DNA of 64,000 nucleotides, taken from Atkinsonella hypoxylon. Lineage: Eukaryota; Ascomycota; Sordariomycetes; Hypocreales; Clavicipitaceae. This document shows positions 49,323-60,619 of this stretch, piece after piece. Where the stretch lies: the NCBI GenBank assembly GCA_000729835.1, contig JFHB01000023.1, forward strand, positions 124,001-188,000. The letters are read 5' to 3'. How positions within the stretch are numbered: the stretch's first letter is position 1; the number at the start of each line of letters is the position of its first letter. The position numbers and the translations under genes were made by a program. Under the pieces are notes generated by a model, which did no database searches, was not told where the DNA came from, and saw only the letters and a program-made list of their open reading frames with translations.

Positions 49323-50416
49323 GGCTTGGGAGTTGCGGCGGGGGGGTTTTTTTTTTTTTCTTTTTTTTTTCTTCCGTTTTTCTGCGTTCATTAGGGGGAC
49401 TTGGGGTACCGTGGCATGGTGTGCTTGTTACGATTGGAGTTTGAGGGTTGATGTGCCGATGCGTCATGTAGAGGGATGGAGCGGAGATGCACGAGCGCAA
49501 ATTCTAGTTAGTTGGTGATCAAATGGGCTTACGCCTTACGTTGGAGACAAGACGCGGCATGGCGGAGGAGGATCCGAGTCGCAGCTCAAGATACCAAACA
49601 AGGGCATTATTGAAAAGAACCTCTGGTCAATATGCGAGCAAGAAGATGGAGGGGAGGGCGGGGTACGAAGTTGCTCACATGCTGCCCCGGACGTCAACCC
49701 AAGTCCCTGCTATGGTAAAAGTGCTCGTACGGGATACCGCATGGTCTGCTCGCACGTCAAATCTTACTACATGATCATTCAGGATATGTAATCATACAGC
49801 ATGCACCCCTTTCGTCCGCCTTTTCAGCTTCTCCAGCACTCCTGCCTACGAATACATTATGTCTAGTAATGATCTCTTTGCCTATTGGTGGCCCTATATC
49901 TGAGCGCATAAAGTTATGCTTTCGCCACGTTGCCAGCAGGTAAAAGAAAGCATGAGGAAAAAAAAAAAAAATAGTAAAAAGAAAGAAACCCCATTTGAAA
50001 CGCTGCCCATTCTCCTTTGTCCCAAACGTAGACGTCTCTTTTCCCCGCGGGGAAACTGAGGAGATATGATCAAACCGTTAACAAACGCAAAATCTCATCG
50101 TTTCCTGATTACATTACCACAGTTCGTGTGATCCATCGTGATCAAAAATCTAGTGGTGGTATCCCCCATTACGCCAGGCTACGCGGAGCACAAATCAAGA
50201 AAGAGGAAAAGAGTGACAGTAGCTGGACCGGGCCATCATCACGAAGAGAAAAGAAAGAAAAAAAAAAAAAGTGCATGATTAAATAGCACTTGTGTGTGTA
50301 TGCATATGTCGTAATGTGTGTCAGGTCGATGCTGATTGTCTCAAAAGATTGTTCTTGGCGATAGGAAGACAACCGCTGAAGGAATCTGCCCATATGAGAT
50401 ACGAGCATGATGTTCT
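49323..50416. other. Intergenic region between the BLOC-1 subunit and sog2-like genes
   Basis: Both flanking genes run on the minus strand. A T/C-run (49348-49380) lies immediately upstream of the BLOC-1 subunit start. An A13-like run lies near 49956-49971 and another near 50250-50269. No gene or RNA is seen. Confidence 0.6.
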
Positions 50417-53400
50417 TTAGAGTGCAACGCGATTGCCGTTAGGACGAGCAAGGACTAGCCCGCCACTGGGGCTCAAGGTTGTCGACGTGGTCGAGTTGCC
50501 ATCAGATGACATTGACGAGATGGATGAAAGCGAGTTGAATCCAAAATGGCCCCTGGTGAGAGTCCCATTTCTCGACATTGATATGCCTGGGTTCGCCATG
50601 AGGGCGTCTGCCCGATCAAAGACATTTCCCTGGAAGGCTGCTGCAAAGGAAGCACTGTGAGGTGTGGTAGATACGGTAGCTTGCAATGCTGGACCAAGGG
50701 CGGCGCTCTGGGGTGTGATGGGCAACTGTGTGGAAGATGCACTCTGAGAGGAGTAGTGACCACTCATGCCGCTGCCGCTGCCGCTGCCGCTGCCGCTGGG
50801 TTCAGAGGGCCGCAGCAAGTGGTGCCACGGGGACTGCTCCATGGCAATGCCCGTCTCCTTCAAGCTCTGTTGCACTGGTCTCAGCCGCATGCGTGTGTCA
50901 GGAGGGAGGTGTGTACTGTTGATGGAATACTTGACGCTATTAACGAATGAGTACCAAGAAATGACGAAGTTGTGGCACAGATTCCAGAACGCTGGATGCG
51001 ACCGCACACCAGGGTCTTTGAGCTTGATCATGGACAGTCTGCCTCTAAGTATCTCGGTTTGTTGGATTGCGTGCCCACACACAGCAATCAAGTTCTTCCA
51101 GTCTTGAATATGTGCAAGCGGCGCACGCTGCTGCATGGCGGTGCGCAAACAGCCCTGAAGTAAAACATGGTAATTGGGCAGTGTGCGCAAAACGCTGTCG
51201 GTGGACCTCTGCAGAGAGAGGAAAATCCGATCGAACTGTGCGTCCTCTCCCGTATATTCCACCGCAACATCTCGACTGCCAGACGAGGAAATCGATTCAC
51301 CTGATCGTGGAGTTACTGACGCAAGTTTGGCAGTGCGAGTCTGGCCATGGGCGTAATGCATCGGTATATCGGTTGCCACGCGAAGATTGGCAGGGTTATG
51401 AACAACCATTCCGTTCCGACTCCGTAGGATCCCTGTCCTGTCAGCAGTTGGAGTAGCATTGGGCTCTCGTTGAGAAGGTTTGATAGTCTCGCTGATGTCG
51501 TCGGAAAGGCTTCGTTCCGTTGATCTAGACTGCGGCCTTGATGCGGTGACAGATCCCAAAGTGACTCGAAGTTCCATGATACTATTGTATAGCAACATCA
51601 GGAGCGTGCGAATGTATCGGGCGTCTCCATTATCGACAAAAGTATCGATGTTGTCCGCCAGAAGTGTGCAGACGTGACCATATGCGCTCACGAGCGTTTG
51701 GCATGCGCGAGACACATTTTCATTTTCTCGAACAGAATACTCGTCACCTTCCAGTAATTTCATGTCGTGCCTCTGAATTTCTTGTTCTAGTTCCTCGACA
51801 TGTGAGTTGGTGTTGTAGAAGACGATCTCCAGGCTTGATCGCTTAGCGGATCCATCACTCGTCAACGTCATAAGCATTTGGATCATAGGGTGAATTTGGA
51901 AAACTGAGTACAAGATTCCTTTGGCGGCCTCGACAGTCGGGTCAAAGATTTTCGATTCCCGTCGCCGTTCGGGAAGGACTGATAAACGACGGACATATAT
52001 CGGACGCTGGAGATATTGTTCGTTTGGCGTGGCCGGGCTCCTGGTACCGGGGGTAGTGCCTTGCATGGCAGAACCATGACTCAATCCACGATAGTGGCTA
52101 AATCGATTGTTTGCCCGGGTTTCATCTAGTGTGCCTAGCTCAGACCCTTTCCTGGACACAATACCCATGCGTCGACTGCGGCCATCTAGACAGCGGTCAG
52201 GTCGCAACAATGTCTCTGAGTTGCTTCGCAGCCTTTCATTGACATTGCCGATGGTCAGTGGCATGACACCAGGGCGACGTATGGCTGTATTCTGCTGCGA
52301 CAAGCCGCGATAATGTGATCTGGTTGGAATCGGGGGTGGTCGGGGGACTCCATTAGGAGACCGTATATCATGTACATCTGCACCATTGACCTTGATGGGA
52401 AACCTCCCGCTTGCTGCTCGTTTAAGAGGGTGCCGAGGCGGCTCGGCGGCGCCCTCACTAGATTCATCACCGGTGCCGTCGCCCTCCATCCTTCCGGTAA
52501 TTGCATAGTGTCTCAAAAACTTCTTGATCATGGATGTTACAGCGACTTCTGTGACTTCCGTCTCTCGCGTAATGCCGTCGTTTGGTGGACTTCCCGACTG
52601 TGGTCGAATAGCATCCTTTGGTGGAAAGCTGATCGGGTTACCTTCGAACTTGAGTACTTGGAGGGAGCCCATATCGGCAAGACACAACGGTAGTTCCCGA
52701 ATTTGATTCTTAGGTACCGACAGCACCTTGAGGGACGTCAACCTCGAAATATTAGGCGGCAGTATCCTGAGTTGGTTTCGACCAAGATCGAGAATCTCGA
52801 GAGACTTTAAATCACAGAGCTATGTAGAGTCAGACACAGAGACCAAGGTAGGCGGGCGAGCAAGGTAGAGAACAGGGAATTTTAGTACCGCCGCAGGAAA
52901 CTCTTTGATCTGGTTGCCCCTGATATTAAGATAGCGTAGCGATGTGCATTCGGAGAATCGTGCGGGCAAAGTTGACAAATGATTATGCGACAGAGCAAGC
53001 CTGTATGCGTAAGCCGGCGCGGCATATTGTCAGCCACTGTATCAAGACCGGTGATGCGATAACACAGCAGCAATTACCTCTCAAGTTGATCTTTGACTAT
53101 ATCCACCACTTCTTCCGGCAATTTTTGGATACCCTTGCGACTCAAATCTATTGTAACTCCCGACCTCAATCCTGGACCAACTGCGCTTGCATCGGCAACT
53201 TGACCCTCGCTCTCAAGGGCTGTCTGCATAGCTTCCCGAGCGAGAGCGACGACCTGTGCTGGACTCGTAAGGGAGCTAGAGGCCGACAGTGTCGCATTCG
53301 AGGCGGCATTTCGAAAATTAGGGATCGGTGGAGGAGGCGGTGGTCCATTAGATGTTGCGGCGGAATTCGGTACTGGTCGTCGACCTTGGGCAGGATTGTC

Positions 53401-53472
53401 TGACAAACCGCGGACAGACGAGGACGAGAACGAGGCCAGGTTGCCTGCGAGTTGCCTATCGGGCCAGTCCAT
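50417..53472 (-). CDS. sog2: Sog2-like leucine-rich-repeat protein of the RAM/MOR pathway
   Basis: Three exons (53472-53078, 53000-52889, 52819-50417) encode 969 residues in continuous phase. Leucine-rich repeats (about 115-240) show the LxxLxLxxNxLxxLP pattern: LALSHNHLSTLP, LRYLNIRGNQIKEFP, LEILDLGRNQLRILP, LKVLSVPKNQIRELP. The rest contains the Sog2-type region, including EAAKGILYSVFQIHPMIQMLMTL and a later segment around LRTLPNYHVLLQGCLRTAMQQ. Sog2 is a component of the network that activates the NDR kinase Cbk1/COT1 with Mob2 and Hym1 for polarity and septation. A Gly-Ser run (about 870) is encoded by a CCGCTG-type repeat. Residues 1-100 are Pro/Ser-rich. The ATG at 53472 is the only suitable start. 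Confidence 0.85.
50766..50797 (-). repeat. Coding GCTGCC/GCCGCT-type repeat in sog2
   Basis: About five copies of CCGCTG/GCTGCC on the plus strand encode alternating Ser-Gly on the minus strand near the C-terminal third of the Sog2-like protein. Slippage would change only the linker length. Confidence 0.85.
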
Positions 53473-53608
53473 GATGGAGGCGGGCAGCAACAGCGAGAGG
53501 TTAATGAATCTCGCGTGTTGGCCGTCGCGACAAAATGGCCGGGCGGTGTTGTAGGTTGATGCTTTTTAATGGGACCGCGGAGCAATGAGTCGAGTCGTTG
53601 GACGCTCC

Positions 53609-53622
53609 GGGGGGGGGGGGGG
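53609..53622 (+). repeat. G14 homopolymer
   Basis: Fourteen consecutive G residues lie about 140 bases upstream of the sog2 start (that gene is on the other strand). Length may be imprecise in sequencing. Confidence 0.8.
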
Positions 53623-54689
53623 TTCGAGCAAAAAGTGTTTCAGAAGCCCCTGAGGGCCCTCGCCATAAGTCAGGAGACAGGGCCCTGACAAGAGCGACCA
53701 GCGACCAGCGACCAGACGGGATTTGGGCCTGCTGCTTCAAGCTGAACGAGCCTGGAGCAAGACACGGAGTGAAGCACAGAGGCTCATGATGTTCACGTAG
53801 TATGTCGAGGAAAGAATAGTTGCTGAAGCGGAAGCTGGGAGCTGCATTCTGGCTGGTGGTCAGAGGTCAGTCAAATGGTCGCATCAGATCGACGACGAGT
53901 CGGGTCGGGGCTACAGAGAGACACGGCACGGGGCTTTACAGTAGAGCAGACCAGGAGACCAGGGGCGATGCCGCTGACGGCTGACGCGGTACCTGACCAG
54001 ACCAAGACCAGACTTTACTCCCATCACGCGCCGACCCCGACTTTGGTGACGGGAGTCCAGTCTGTTATCCAAGTGCAAGACAGCTCAACATTGTCACAGA
54101 GAGGTCTACAATTACGATCTGGTGCACTGGCCCTGTCTTAACAGAGCTTGCAAGCCTGTGACTGTGTCCAGAAACCGGCTTGGGGCGCGATCTTAGGTAG
54201 CAATGGCGATTGGGTTCTGGCTACCCAGGCCCAATGGCTCGTGATCTCATTCGATTCGATTGATTGATCGATCGATTCCTGCTGCGTTGCAGTTGCAGGG
54301 CATTCTTCCCGAGCTTCGAACTTAAGTCGGCCAACGAATGGGTAATCGAGCATCAATTATATATATATATATATACTTGAAGTTCTAAGCGACCACCACA
54401 TGCGGTTCTTGAATTATTTGCTCAATAGACTATCGACATCTGCCATTTAAATTAAATCCAGCTGTAGCTCCTGGCGCGCAATACGCTTGCATCCTAGTCA
54501 CACTCGTGTATGTACATACAGTATTCCGTACAGTGTGCGTATAGATAGACGCTAGCGCAGGTCCGGGGAGGCAGAATGGGTGGGCTTTTCGCGAGCCTGT
54601 TTGGCTGCACCCTGCATCATGTCAAGTGCCCCTGAAGCATCCCCGCTTGTCCTACTGGGTCTCAGGCGCTCGTTCGTGCTTGACGTTTG

Positions 54690-54717
54690 TGACTTTGGTG
54701 ACTTTGGTGACTTTGGT
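54690..54717 (+). repeat. 9-bp TGACTTTGG tandem repeat, 3 copies
   Basis: Three perfect copies of a 9-bp unit follow each other in intergenic DNA. No function is apparent. Confidence 0.9.
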
Positions 54718-54938
54718 AACGTGGACTCCCATGAATGTACCTCCTGCTTTATTTTTAGTATGGTCAGTTTTCACTCCAGGATCCGTTCCCGTTTGTTTCG
54801 TTGATGTTCTGGTCGATTAATCATTTGTTTGACGAATCAATTCACCATAAAAAGTTAAAAAAAAAAAACCAGATGGATTTGCATTCGTCTGTTAGTGACA
54901 GAACTGTCTCCGAGCGTCAAGACTCCCGTCAATACCTA

Positions 54939-55154
54939 CCCTGAGGTACTTAGGTACCTACATGTGGTAGTCCCTACATGTAGCTACACTTTGGTGTGCT
55001 ATAACTACCGGGTACCTGGCAGTAGCAACATGCGCAGCTTGTTCGAGCGTCGCCCGGTCCTGCCGCGGAAGCATCTCCTCTCCCACCACAAGTTGCATTG
55101 CGTTTGGCATCTAGGTACCTACCTGGTACGTATCTAGGTACCTAAGTACGTACC
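54939..55154. repeat. AGGTACCT-rich patch with a 30-bp near-palindrome
   Basis: This region contains at least three TTAGGTACCTA/CTAGGTACCTA motifs. One of them centres an imperfect 30-bp palindrome (55125-55154, GGTACGTA...TACGTACC). The patch resembles 36594-36642. Confidence 0.75.
55125..55154. repeat. 30-bp imperfect palindrome
   Basis: Arms GGTACGTA and TACGTACC flank a perfect TAGGTACCTA core; only the two trinucleotides between arm and core mismatch. It lies in the recQ upstream region and could form a cruciform or bind a dimeric protein. Confidence 0.8.
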
Positions 55155-55371
55155 AGATGCAAAATAATAGCTGCTCTGCGGTTTTCATGATGGCCATCTC
55201 GACCACAACCACATGCTTCAACTACCTAGATCACCACGATCAAGATATACCACCCAAGGTTGCGGCGTATCACCAGTACCTGTACCGTTTCCTCGTTGTA
55301 TTCAAAGCCCCATCCTGATATCACCGCCGAGAAAATAAGGCGTGTGAGGAGCTCAGTCTCGCCCTTTCGTC

Positions 55372-57052
55372 ATGCCGCCCCTTCAACGTACTGGATCATG
55401 CACCGACATCGCTTTCACTCTCCGAAGACAATTCAAAAAGAACGAATTCAGGTATGCCGCCCCGCCGCTATCTGCGGGCGTCCGATTCGTCTTCGAACAT
55501 CACTACCGAGCAAAGATTCCATGTCCCCATAGCGGTAAAGCACATCCACTAACATAGCAGGTATGGAGACCATATCAGCGGGAAATCATTGAGGCCGCCC
55601 TCGATGGATTTGATGTCTATGTCCAGGCTGCTACATCCTTCGGCAAAAGCCTGTGTTTTCAGCTCCCTGCTGTCATCGACCAAGGCAGTGAGTTGTGACG
55701 ACTCGAGTGTCCATAAATATACCATCGCTCACTCACATAAAAAATAGTAACCCTCGTGGTGTCTCCGCTCCTTAGCCTCATGGTCAGTTCCTACAACCAC
55801 GTCTAATTACGGCAATGCCGCTCTTGCTTATCATGTTACGCAGCTCAATCAGGTAGAAGCTCTCCGCTCAGCTGGTATTGATGCCAGTTCACTCAACAGC
55901 GACACGCCATTCCCAGAAAGGGACCGCATACAACGAGACCTGGAAACCGGCCACCCAAAGACCAGGCTTTTGTATGTCACTCCAGAGCTTTGTTCTGGGA
56001 CGAGATTTCGACAATGGCTTCGATTAGTCCACGAACAGAAAGAACTGGCCAGGATTGCCATTGACGAAGCACATTGCATTTCCGAATGGGGACATGACTT
56101 TCGTAAAGACTTCAAACGGCTTTCGTGGCTCAGGGAGACATTTCCAGATGTACCTATCATGTGCCTCACCGCTACAGCGAACCCGCAGGTCAGGCAAGAT
56201 GTTCTTCATACTTTGAAGCTGGACCAAACCCCGAATAATGTCAAGACGTTTCTTATGAGCCCTCAACGTCACAATCTTCACATGGAGATCCGTTATACCA
56301 GAGATGAAGACGACAATAGGCTTACAGATTTTCTAAAGTGGATTCGGAAGGTTTATGATAGGCGGCGAGCAGACATCCGAAACAAGGAGCTGCAGGAGCA
56401 AGGCGAAAGAGCAGATAACGTGCCTGGGATTATATACACCACGTCGCGGGACGAATGTGAATCTTTATCGGCAGCATTACGGGATGAAGGTATCGGCGCT
56501 CGCCCGTTCCATGCAAAATTATCCAAGGAAGTCAAGGAGGATACGCTGAGTCGATGGATCAACAATGAACCGGGCTACGATATTATCGTAGCCACAACGG
56601 CGTTCGGTATGGGCATTGACAAAGACAATGTACGATTTGTGGTTCACTGGCGAATTCCTAAGTCATTCGAAGGATATTACCAAGAAGCAGGACGAGCAGG
56701 ACGAGATGGTAATGCTAGTTATTGCTTCATGTACTATAGTCGTGAGGATCTGGAACGAGTGATGCGGATGGTGCGAAGCGACTGCAATCATCTTCCGAAT
56801 TCGTTGGCACGGCTACGCAGCCTGGAGGCCTTGGCAGTGTACTGCGAAAATATCAGCGCCTGCCGACATGCTCAAATCTGCAAGTATTTTGATGAGACAT
56901 TCGAAACGGAATGTGACTTTGCATGCGACTGGCACAAAGACGCCCATGAATTGGAAAATCGTTTTCTACGAGGATTGGCAAGTTCGGAATGGGTGAGTAC
57001 GCAAGCGATGCAAGGCACCTATGACGACTATGATGGATATCAAGATATGTGA
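55372..57052 (+). CDS. Short RecQ-family DNA helicase
   Basis: Four exons (55372-55451, 55569-55687, 55748-55782, 55844-57052) give 480 residues. The first junction rebuilds an Arg codon so that KKNEF continues into RPYQREIIEAAL, the RecQ motif 0. Motif I is ATSFGKSLCFQLP with Lys 53. Motif Ia is SPLLSLM, motif II is DEAHCISEWGHDFR near 152, motif III is LTATA, and motif VI is QEAGRAGRDG. The zinc-binding region after the helicase core has CRHAQIC then CDFACDWH. No HRDC domain follows and only ~30 residues precede motif 0, so the protein is a minimal RecQ, unlike Sgs1/QDE-3. It likely unwinds DNA during repair. I keep the unspliced end at 57052. Confidence 0.85.
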
Positions 57053-58617
57053 GAAAAGAAGGAGCAGTGAGAAAGGCACGGGAAGTTCAGCAGCCAGACC
57101 ATCATCCTTAGTGATGGATGCAGACTGGGATATTCAGAGCCCAGTAAAAGGTCGGTTCTCCGGTCTTTTCCTTCTACGGCTTCCCATCCTCACGTCTCGA
57201 AGCAATCTACATTAATGGCCTAGCTCATATTTAACACTTGTAAGTTATATTATCCGATTGCCCCGGATTTGGTAGGCAAACCGGACAGGCAAGGCAGGTC
57301 ACGGATAGGCTAGTAGATGTCGAGTCACTTGCCTGATCATCCTGGGATCACGAAATTTGCTGCTCAAACGTTGCGGTGGGATTGTAGGCCTGCGCACCAC
57401 TCTGGAAAGCCTGACCAACTGAAGATCAAGAAGTCGTAAAATAGTACATGACTTCTGGATTAAAAGGCCTTGTGCACTTGCTAAATTCAGCGACGCACCG
57501 GTAGGCAAGACACTGGTCGGGAATATGCTCGAAAGAGAGCAACGCCGCTGCAGATACTTTTAGTAATTTACCCGTATGTTTCAAGTGTTTAGAAGACAGT
57601 AAATCACAGTACTTGAATGTCCAAATCAATAGATTCCTAGCATACAGCAAAACAACTAAACTAATACAAGACAAAAAAGGAGGCATGGTTCTCATGAGAT
57701 GAGTTGCATGGGACTATGTTCAAGTTGTGTCTTGAGCTCTGGAGTACTGCTTCTTGTTTGTGATGAACCGCCAAACCGCGTAGCATGTCGGATGTTCCCC
57801 CTTTTAATACTATTTCCTTCTCATGAACCATCATTTCGCGGTTCCATCTCAATAGAGACGTCCGTACATTGGTGTCATTTTGCTCATTGCCCGTGACGTC
57901 CAGTGACGTAAGCTGCTGCTGCGCCTTAGCCCACAGACGTGAAGACCTCGATGCTCGTGAAGTAAACGGGGCAACGATAGCTTACTTCCCCTTCCACCGA
58001 GTTTGCTTTTTCCCGCTAACTACTCCGCAGTTGACTCGTGCTCTTCGGTTGCCAGAGTTCCGGATCGCCCTGATCGCCCTGTGCTGACGCCTGGACGAGT
58101 ATACACCCGTTTAGCTTGGCAAACGGCCCGTCAGCTTGTCAGCGTGGCTGGCTTGTGTTCCCATAATCCACGACGGAAGGCATGAGATGAGATGGGTGGG
58201 ATTTGCGTGCAATGAGCCCATTCAGGGAGGATGTCTATTCATGGGGAGGCTCAGCGTGTAAACGGGCGTTGTTTTTTCCCTTGTTGTTATTTTCCGGCGG
58301 TGTGGCAGGAAGGGTCGTCATGTGTCATGGTGTAACGGCATGATCGTGCAGGATGTAGCATGAGAGGCTTTGGATGCAGAGCACCTCGTGACTGGGTATG
58401 AGTAAGGGGCAGGCAGGACAGGTGTGATGCATTTTTGCCTCTTCGTCGCTGCCTCTAGTCGACATGCAATATGCGCGATAGATACATTTGTGCCAATGAG
58501 TTGAAGTTCATTCGAGCGGCAATGGAGGAAGCGCGATTCGCAGCGCTGCACGGAAGCCAGAACACGCAGAGCCAGAACGCATCTCTGGATGCGCAGTTCA
58601 CGACTTGGTTCCCGCCC
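57053..58617. other. Convergent intergenic region between recQ and the DUF2470 gene
   Basis: About 1.6 kb. Frames of up to 90 codons occur on both strands without recognisable families. No repeat is evident. Confidence 0.55.
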
Positions 58618-59295
58618 CTAGTGCTTCTTCGCCTCTTTCTCAGCCTTCTTCCGGGCAATCACCCTGTCGAACCTCCTGAAAGCCATAACTCCCTCAAAGA
58701 CACAGCTCACGATCCACATCCACCACTGGCCCGACCACCTATCCACCCCATGCCGCTGCAGTCTCGAGAGGTCCAGATACACAGGCTCAAGCAAGTGAAT
58801 GACAATCACCGGCAGGGCGAGCACCTTGACCAGCCAGCGGAAAGTCTTCGGGCCGCCAGGAAAGTACGCAGCCAGTAGAGCCCAGAGCGACGAGCCGGGC
58901 ACGACCCACGGCAGGCTGGCAACGGAGAGGAAGTAGAAGCCGACGCCCAGACAGACGGTGATGTCCGCGAGCCCTGGGTTGTGGTATTTGTCTATGGTAA
59001 TGTCACTTATGCCCAGGTTGCGGCGGGCCACGGCGTCCATCTCCTCTAGGCGGAGGCGAAGGTCATTCCACGACTGCAGGGGGGGATTGAAGGGGACGAC
59101 GCGGTCGGTGCCTCCTGGGACGCGGATGCGCATCTGCTGGAGGGTGATGTCGCGGAGCGAAGCACCGGCGGCTTGTCGTCTGGTGAGGCCGCAGTAGTGA
59201 CGGAGGTAGTGGGTGAGGAAGCAGGAATGCTGCTGGCTTATGAGCGAGAGGCTCTGGTCTCGAGGGGGCTCGTCGTCTCTGGGTGTGGCGGCCAT
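58618..59295 (-). CDS. DUF2470-domain integral membrane protein
   Basis: A single exon of 225 residues. The N-terminal ~95 residues resemble the fungal DUF2470 arrangement: LTHYLRHYC, ASLRDITLQQMRIRV, then VPFNPPLQSWNDLRLRLEEMD. The first alpha-helix is followed by four likely membrane segments (about 105-130, 136-147, 155-173, 190-208). The end is basic (RKKAEKEAKKH), and a KKxx-like or cytosolic tail is possible. In plants and bacteria DUF2470 occurs beside haem- and flavin-binding folds, but the fungal membrane version has no known function to my knowledge. The overall order of segments, not a catalytic motif, supports the call. Confidence 0.7.
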   Translation of the reverse strand: MAATPRDDEPPRDQSLSLISQQHSCFLTHYLRHYCGLTRRQAAGASLRDITLQQMRIRVPGGTDRVVPFNPPLQSWNDLRLRLEEMDAVARRNLGISDITIDKYHNPGLADITVCLGVGFYFLSVASLPWVVPGSSLWALLAAYFPGGPKTFRWLVKVLALPVIVIHLLEPVYLDLSRLQRHGVDRWSGQWWMWIVSCVFEGVMAFRRFDRVIARKKAEKEAKKH

Positions 59296-59529
59296 GGTGA
59301 CTGCTGAAAACGCATAGTGATTGGATGCGCGGACCGAGATTCGAACTGCGCTCTGTTGAGGTTCGAACGGCAGTTTTCACGAATTGACAGCGGCAAAGTG
59401 GAAGTGGAAGTGGAGACACTGGCTGACACAGGGTTCCAGTAAATCTCAGGTCCGACCATATGGTGCATTGGTCCAGAGTGGAGCCAAAAAGGGTGTATTT
59501 TTCGCAGGCGGTGAAGCATTTTGCATATG

Positions 59530-59770
59530 CAGAATGCACAGTGTATTAGTGCGAATTAACATTTTTATATTTAGTGGTATATGCACTAATATATAGTAGT
59601 ATATACATATATCTAGTGGTATAGTAATATATTGCACTAATATCTAGGCTGATAGTGCTATAAAAATGCGCGCTCTATAGACTCTAGATCTCTTGCTTAG
59701 AAATTAATACTGTGTGCTTAGCATATGCTAAGTATTCCGTATATGCTGGGCATATGCCATTCTGCCTAAA
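59530..59770. repeat. AT-rich segment with repeated TAGTG...CACTA hairpins
   Basis: Two imperfect direct copies (about 59571-59595 and 59613-59648) each hold TAGTG followed by CACTA at a short distance, so each can fold into a hairpin. A perfect 16-bp palindrome, CTTAGCATATGCTAAG, lies at 59717-59732. TA dinucleotides are dense. This could be a decayed, RIP-altered mobile-element fragment, but no coding trace remains. Confidence 0.6.
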
Positions 59771-60010
59771 TCTACACCCGCTCTGGCTCTGAGATTTACT
59801 GTACACCCAGCTGCCAGCACTCTTGCCAAAACATGCCTTGGTCGGCTAGGAATGGTGATTTAGGGCGCTAGCTGGCATCGTCCGATGCCCGGACTTAAGC
59901 AGGTAAGTCCTGGCGGACACATGAATATGGATTGCTCGACAGACCCAAGTGTTACTCCGCAACGAGATCCATCGAGGATTGATTGGTGCTTCACAACGAT
60001 TCCTGAGCCG

Positions 60011-60050
60011 CCTATCCTATCCTATCCTATCCTATCCTATCCTATCCTAT
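60011..60050 (+). repeat. CCTAT pentanucleotide array, 8 copies
   Basis: Eight perfect CCTAT units in tandem, about 540 bases upstream of the transcription-factor start. No function is apparent. Confidence 0.95.
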
Positions 60051-60592
60051 TCATGACACGGAAGGCCCAACTTCATTTCCGCCGGTGGCACGAATTTGAT
60101 GACCAAGTTTGTCCTACGTGCCGTGCCATTCACTCACGCAATTCATGGCGATACGCAGCCGTTGCTCTTACATAGTGCGCAGCCCTCCTCGAAGTTTTCA
60201 AGACCAATAAATAAATAGCCGTGGTCTCGCTCTGTTAGTTGCCAGTTGCAACAAATCGTCTCTGTGCCTCGGAGCTCCGAGCAGGCTTGGCTATAAGCAA
60301 GCGCGCTGAGTCAGCGGCACTCACTTGCAGCATCTTCTGCACTTTTCCCTTCCCCTCCTCTCGTATTTCCGCTCGGCGTTTAACCCAACCAGGCCTTGGG
60401 CGCATCTCTTTCCCCCCCTTCCACCCCCCCCCCTCCAGTTTTTATCAGATCAGATTGATAAGGATTTGCTTTTACAAGTGTAGCCAGGCCTGCCCCTACT
60501 TGATTGCGGGCAACTCGCTTTGCCTCTTGAGTTCAACGGTCGTGAGTCCGATTAAACGTCAAGGCAATTTCGATTGAGCACGCTGGGCAATC

Positions 60593-60619
60593 ATGACTGA
60601 GATGACTGAGATGACTGAG
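60593..60619 (+). repeat. ATGACTGAG x 3 at the transcription-factor start
   Basis: A perfect 9-bp repeat places three in-frame ATG codons at the beginning of the Zn2Cys6 gene (Met-Thr-Glu repeated). Any of the three could start translation with the same downstream frame. Confidence 0.9.

Larger units (their letters stand above)
53473..55371. other. Divergent intergenic region between sog2 and recQ
   Basis: About 1.9 kb. It contains a G14 tract (53609-53622), a (TA) run near 54356-54374, a 9-bp TGACTTTGG x 3 repeat near 54690-54717, an A8 run near 54860, and a GGTACC-rich patch at 54939-55154. Small open frames resemble no family. Confidence 0.6.
59296..60592. other. Divergent region between the DUF2470 and Zn2Cys6 genes
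   Basis: About 1.3 kb. The left part (59530-59770) is strongly AT-rich with hairpin-forming repeats. A CCTAT pentamer array lies at 60011-60050. The right part (60330-60450) is C/T-rich promoter DNA with a C-run near 60425. No gene is seen. Confidence 0.6.

Noticed and set aside
48551..49444. Long frames antisense to the BLOC-1 subunit
   Set aside because: Rich in Pro/Arg/Ser from the repeat; the sense strand encodes a recognisable core.
56995..57215. An alternative spliced 3' end for RecQ using GTGAGT at 56995
   Set aside because: It would give a basic tail lacking resemblance to RecQ proteins, while the unspliced end reads naturally and stops at 57052.
58471..58878. A 135-codon plus-strand frame overlapping the DUF2470 gene
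   Set aside because: Antisense shadow without recognisable features.
59330..59380. Two TTCGAA motifs resembling tRNA B boxes
   Set aside because: T-stems do not pair on either strand and no anticodon arm is present.
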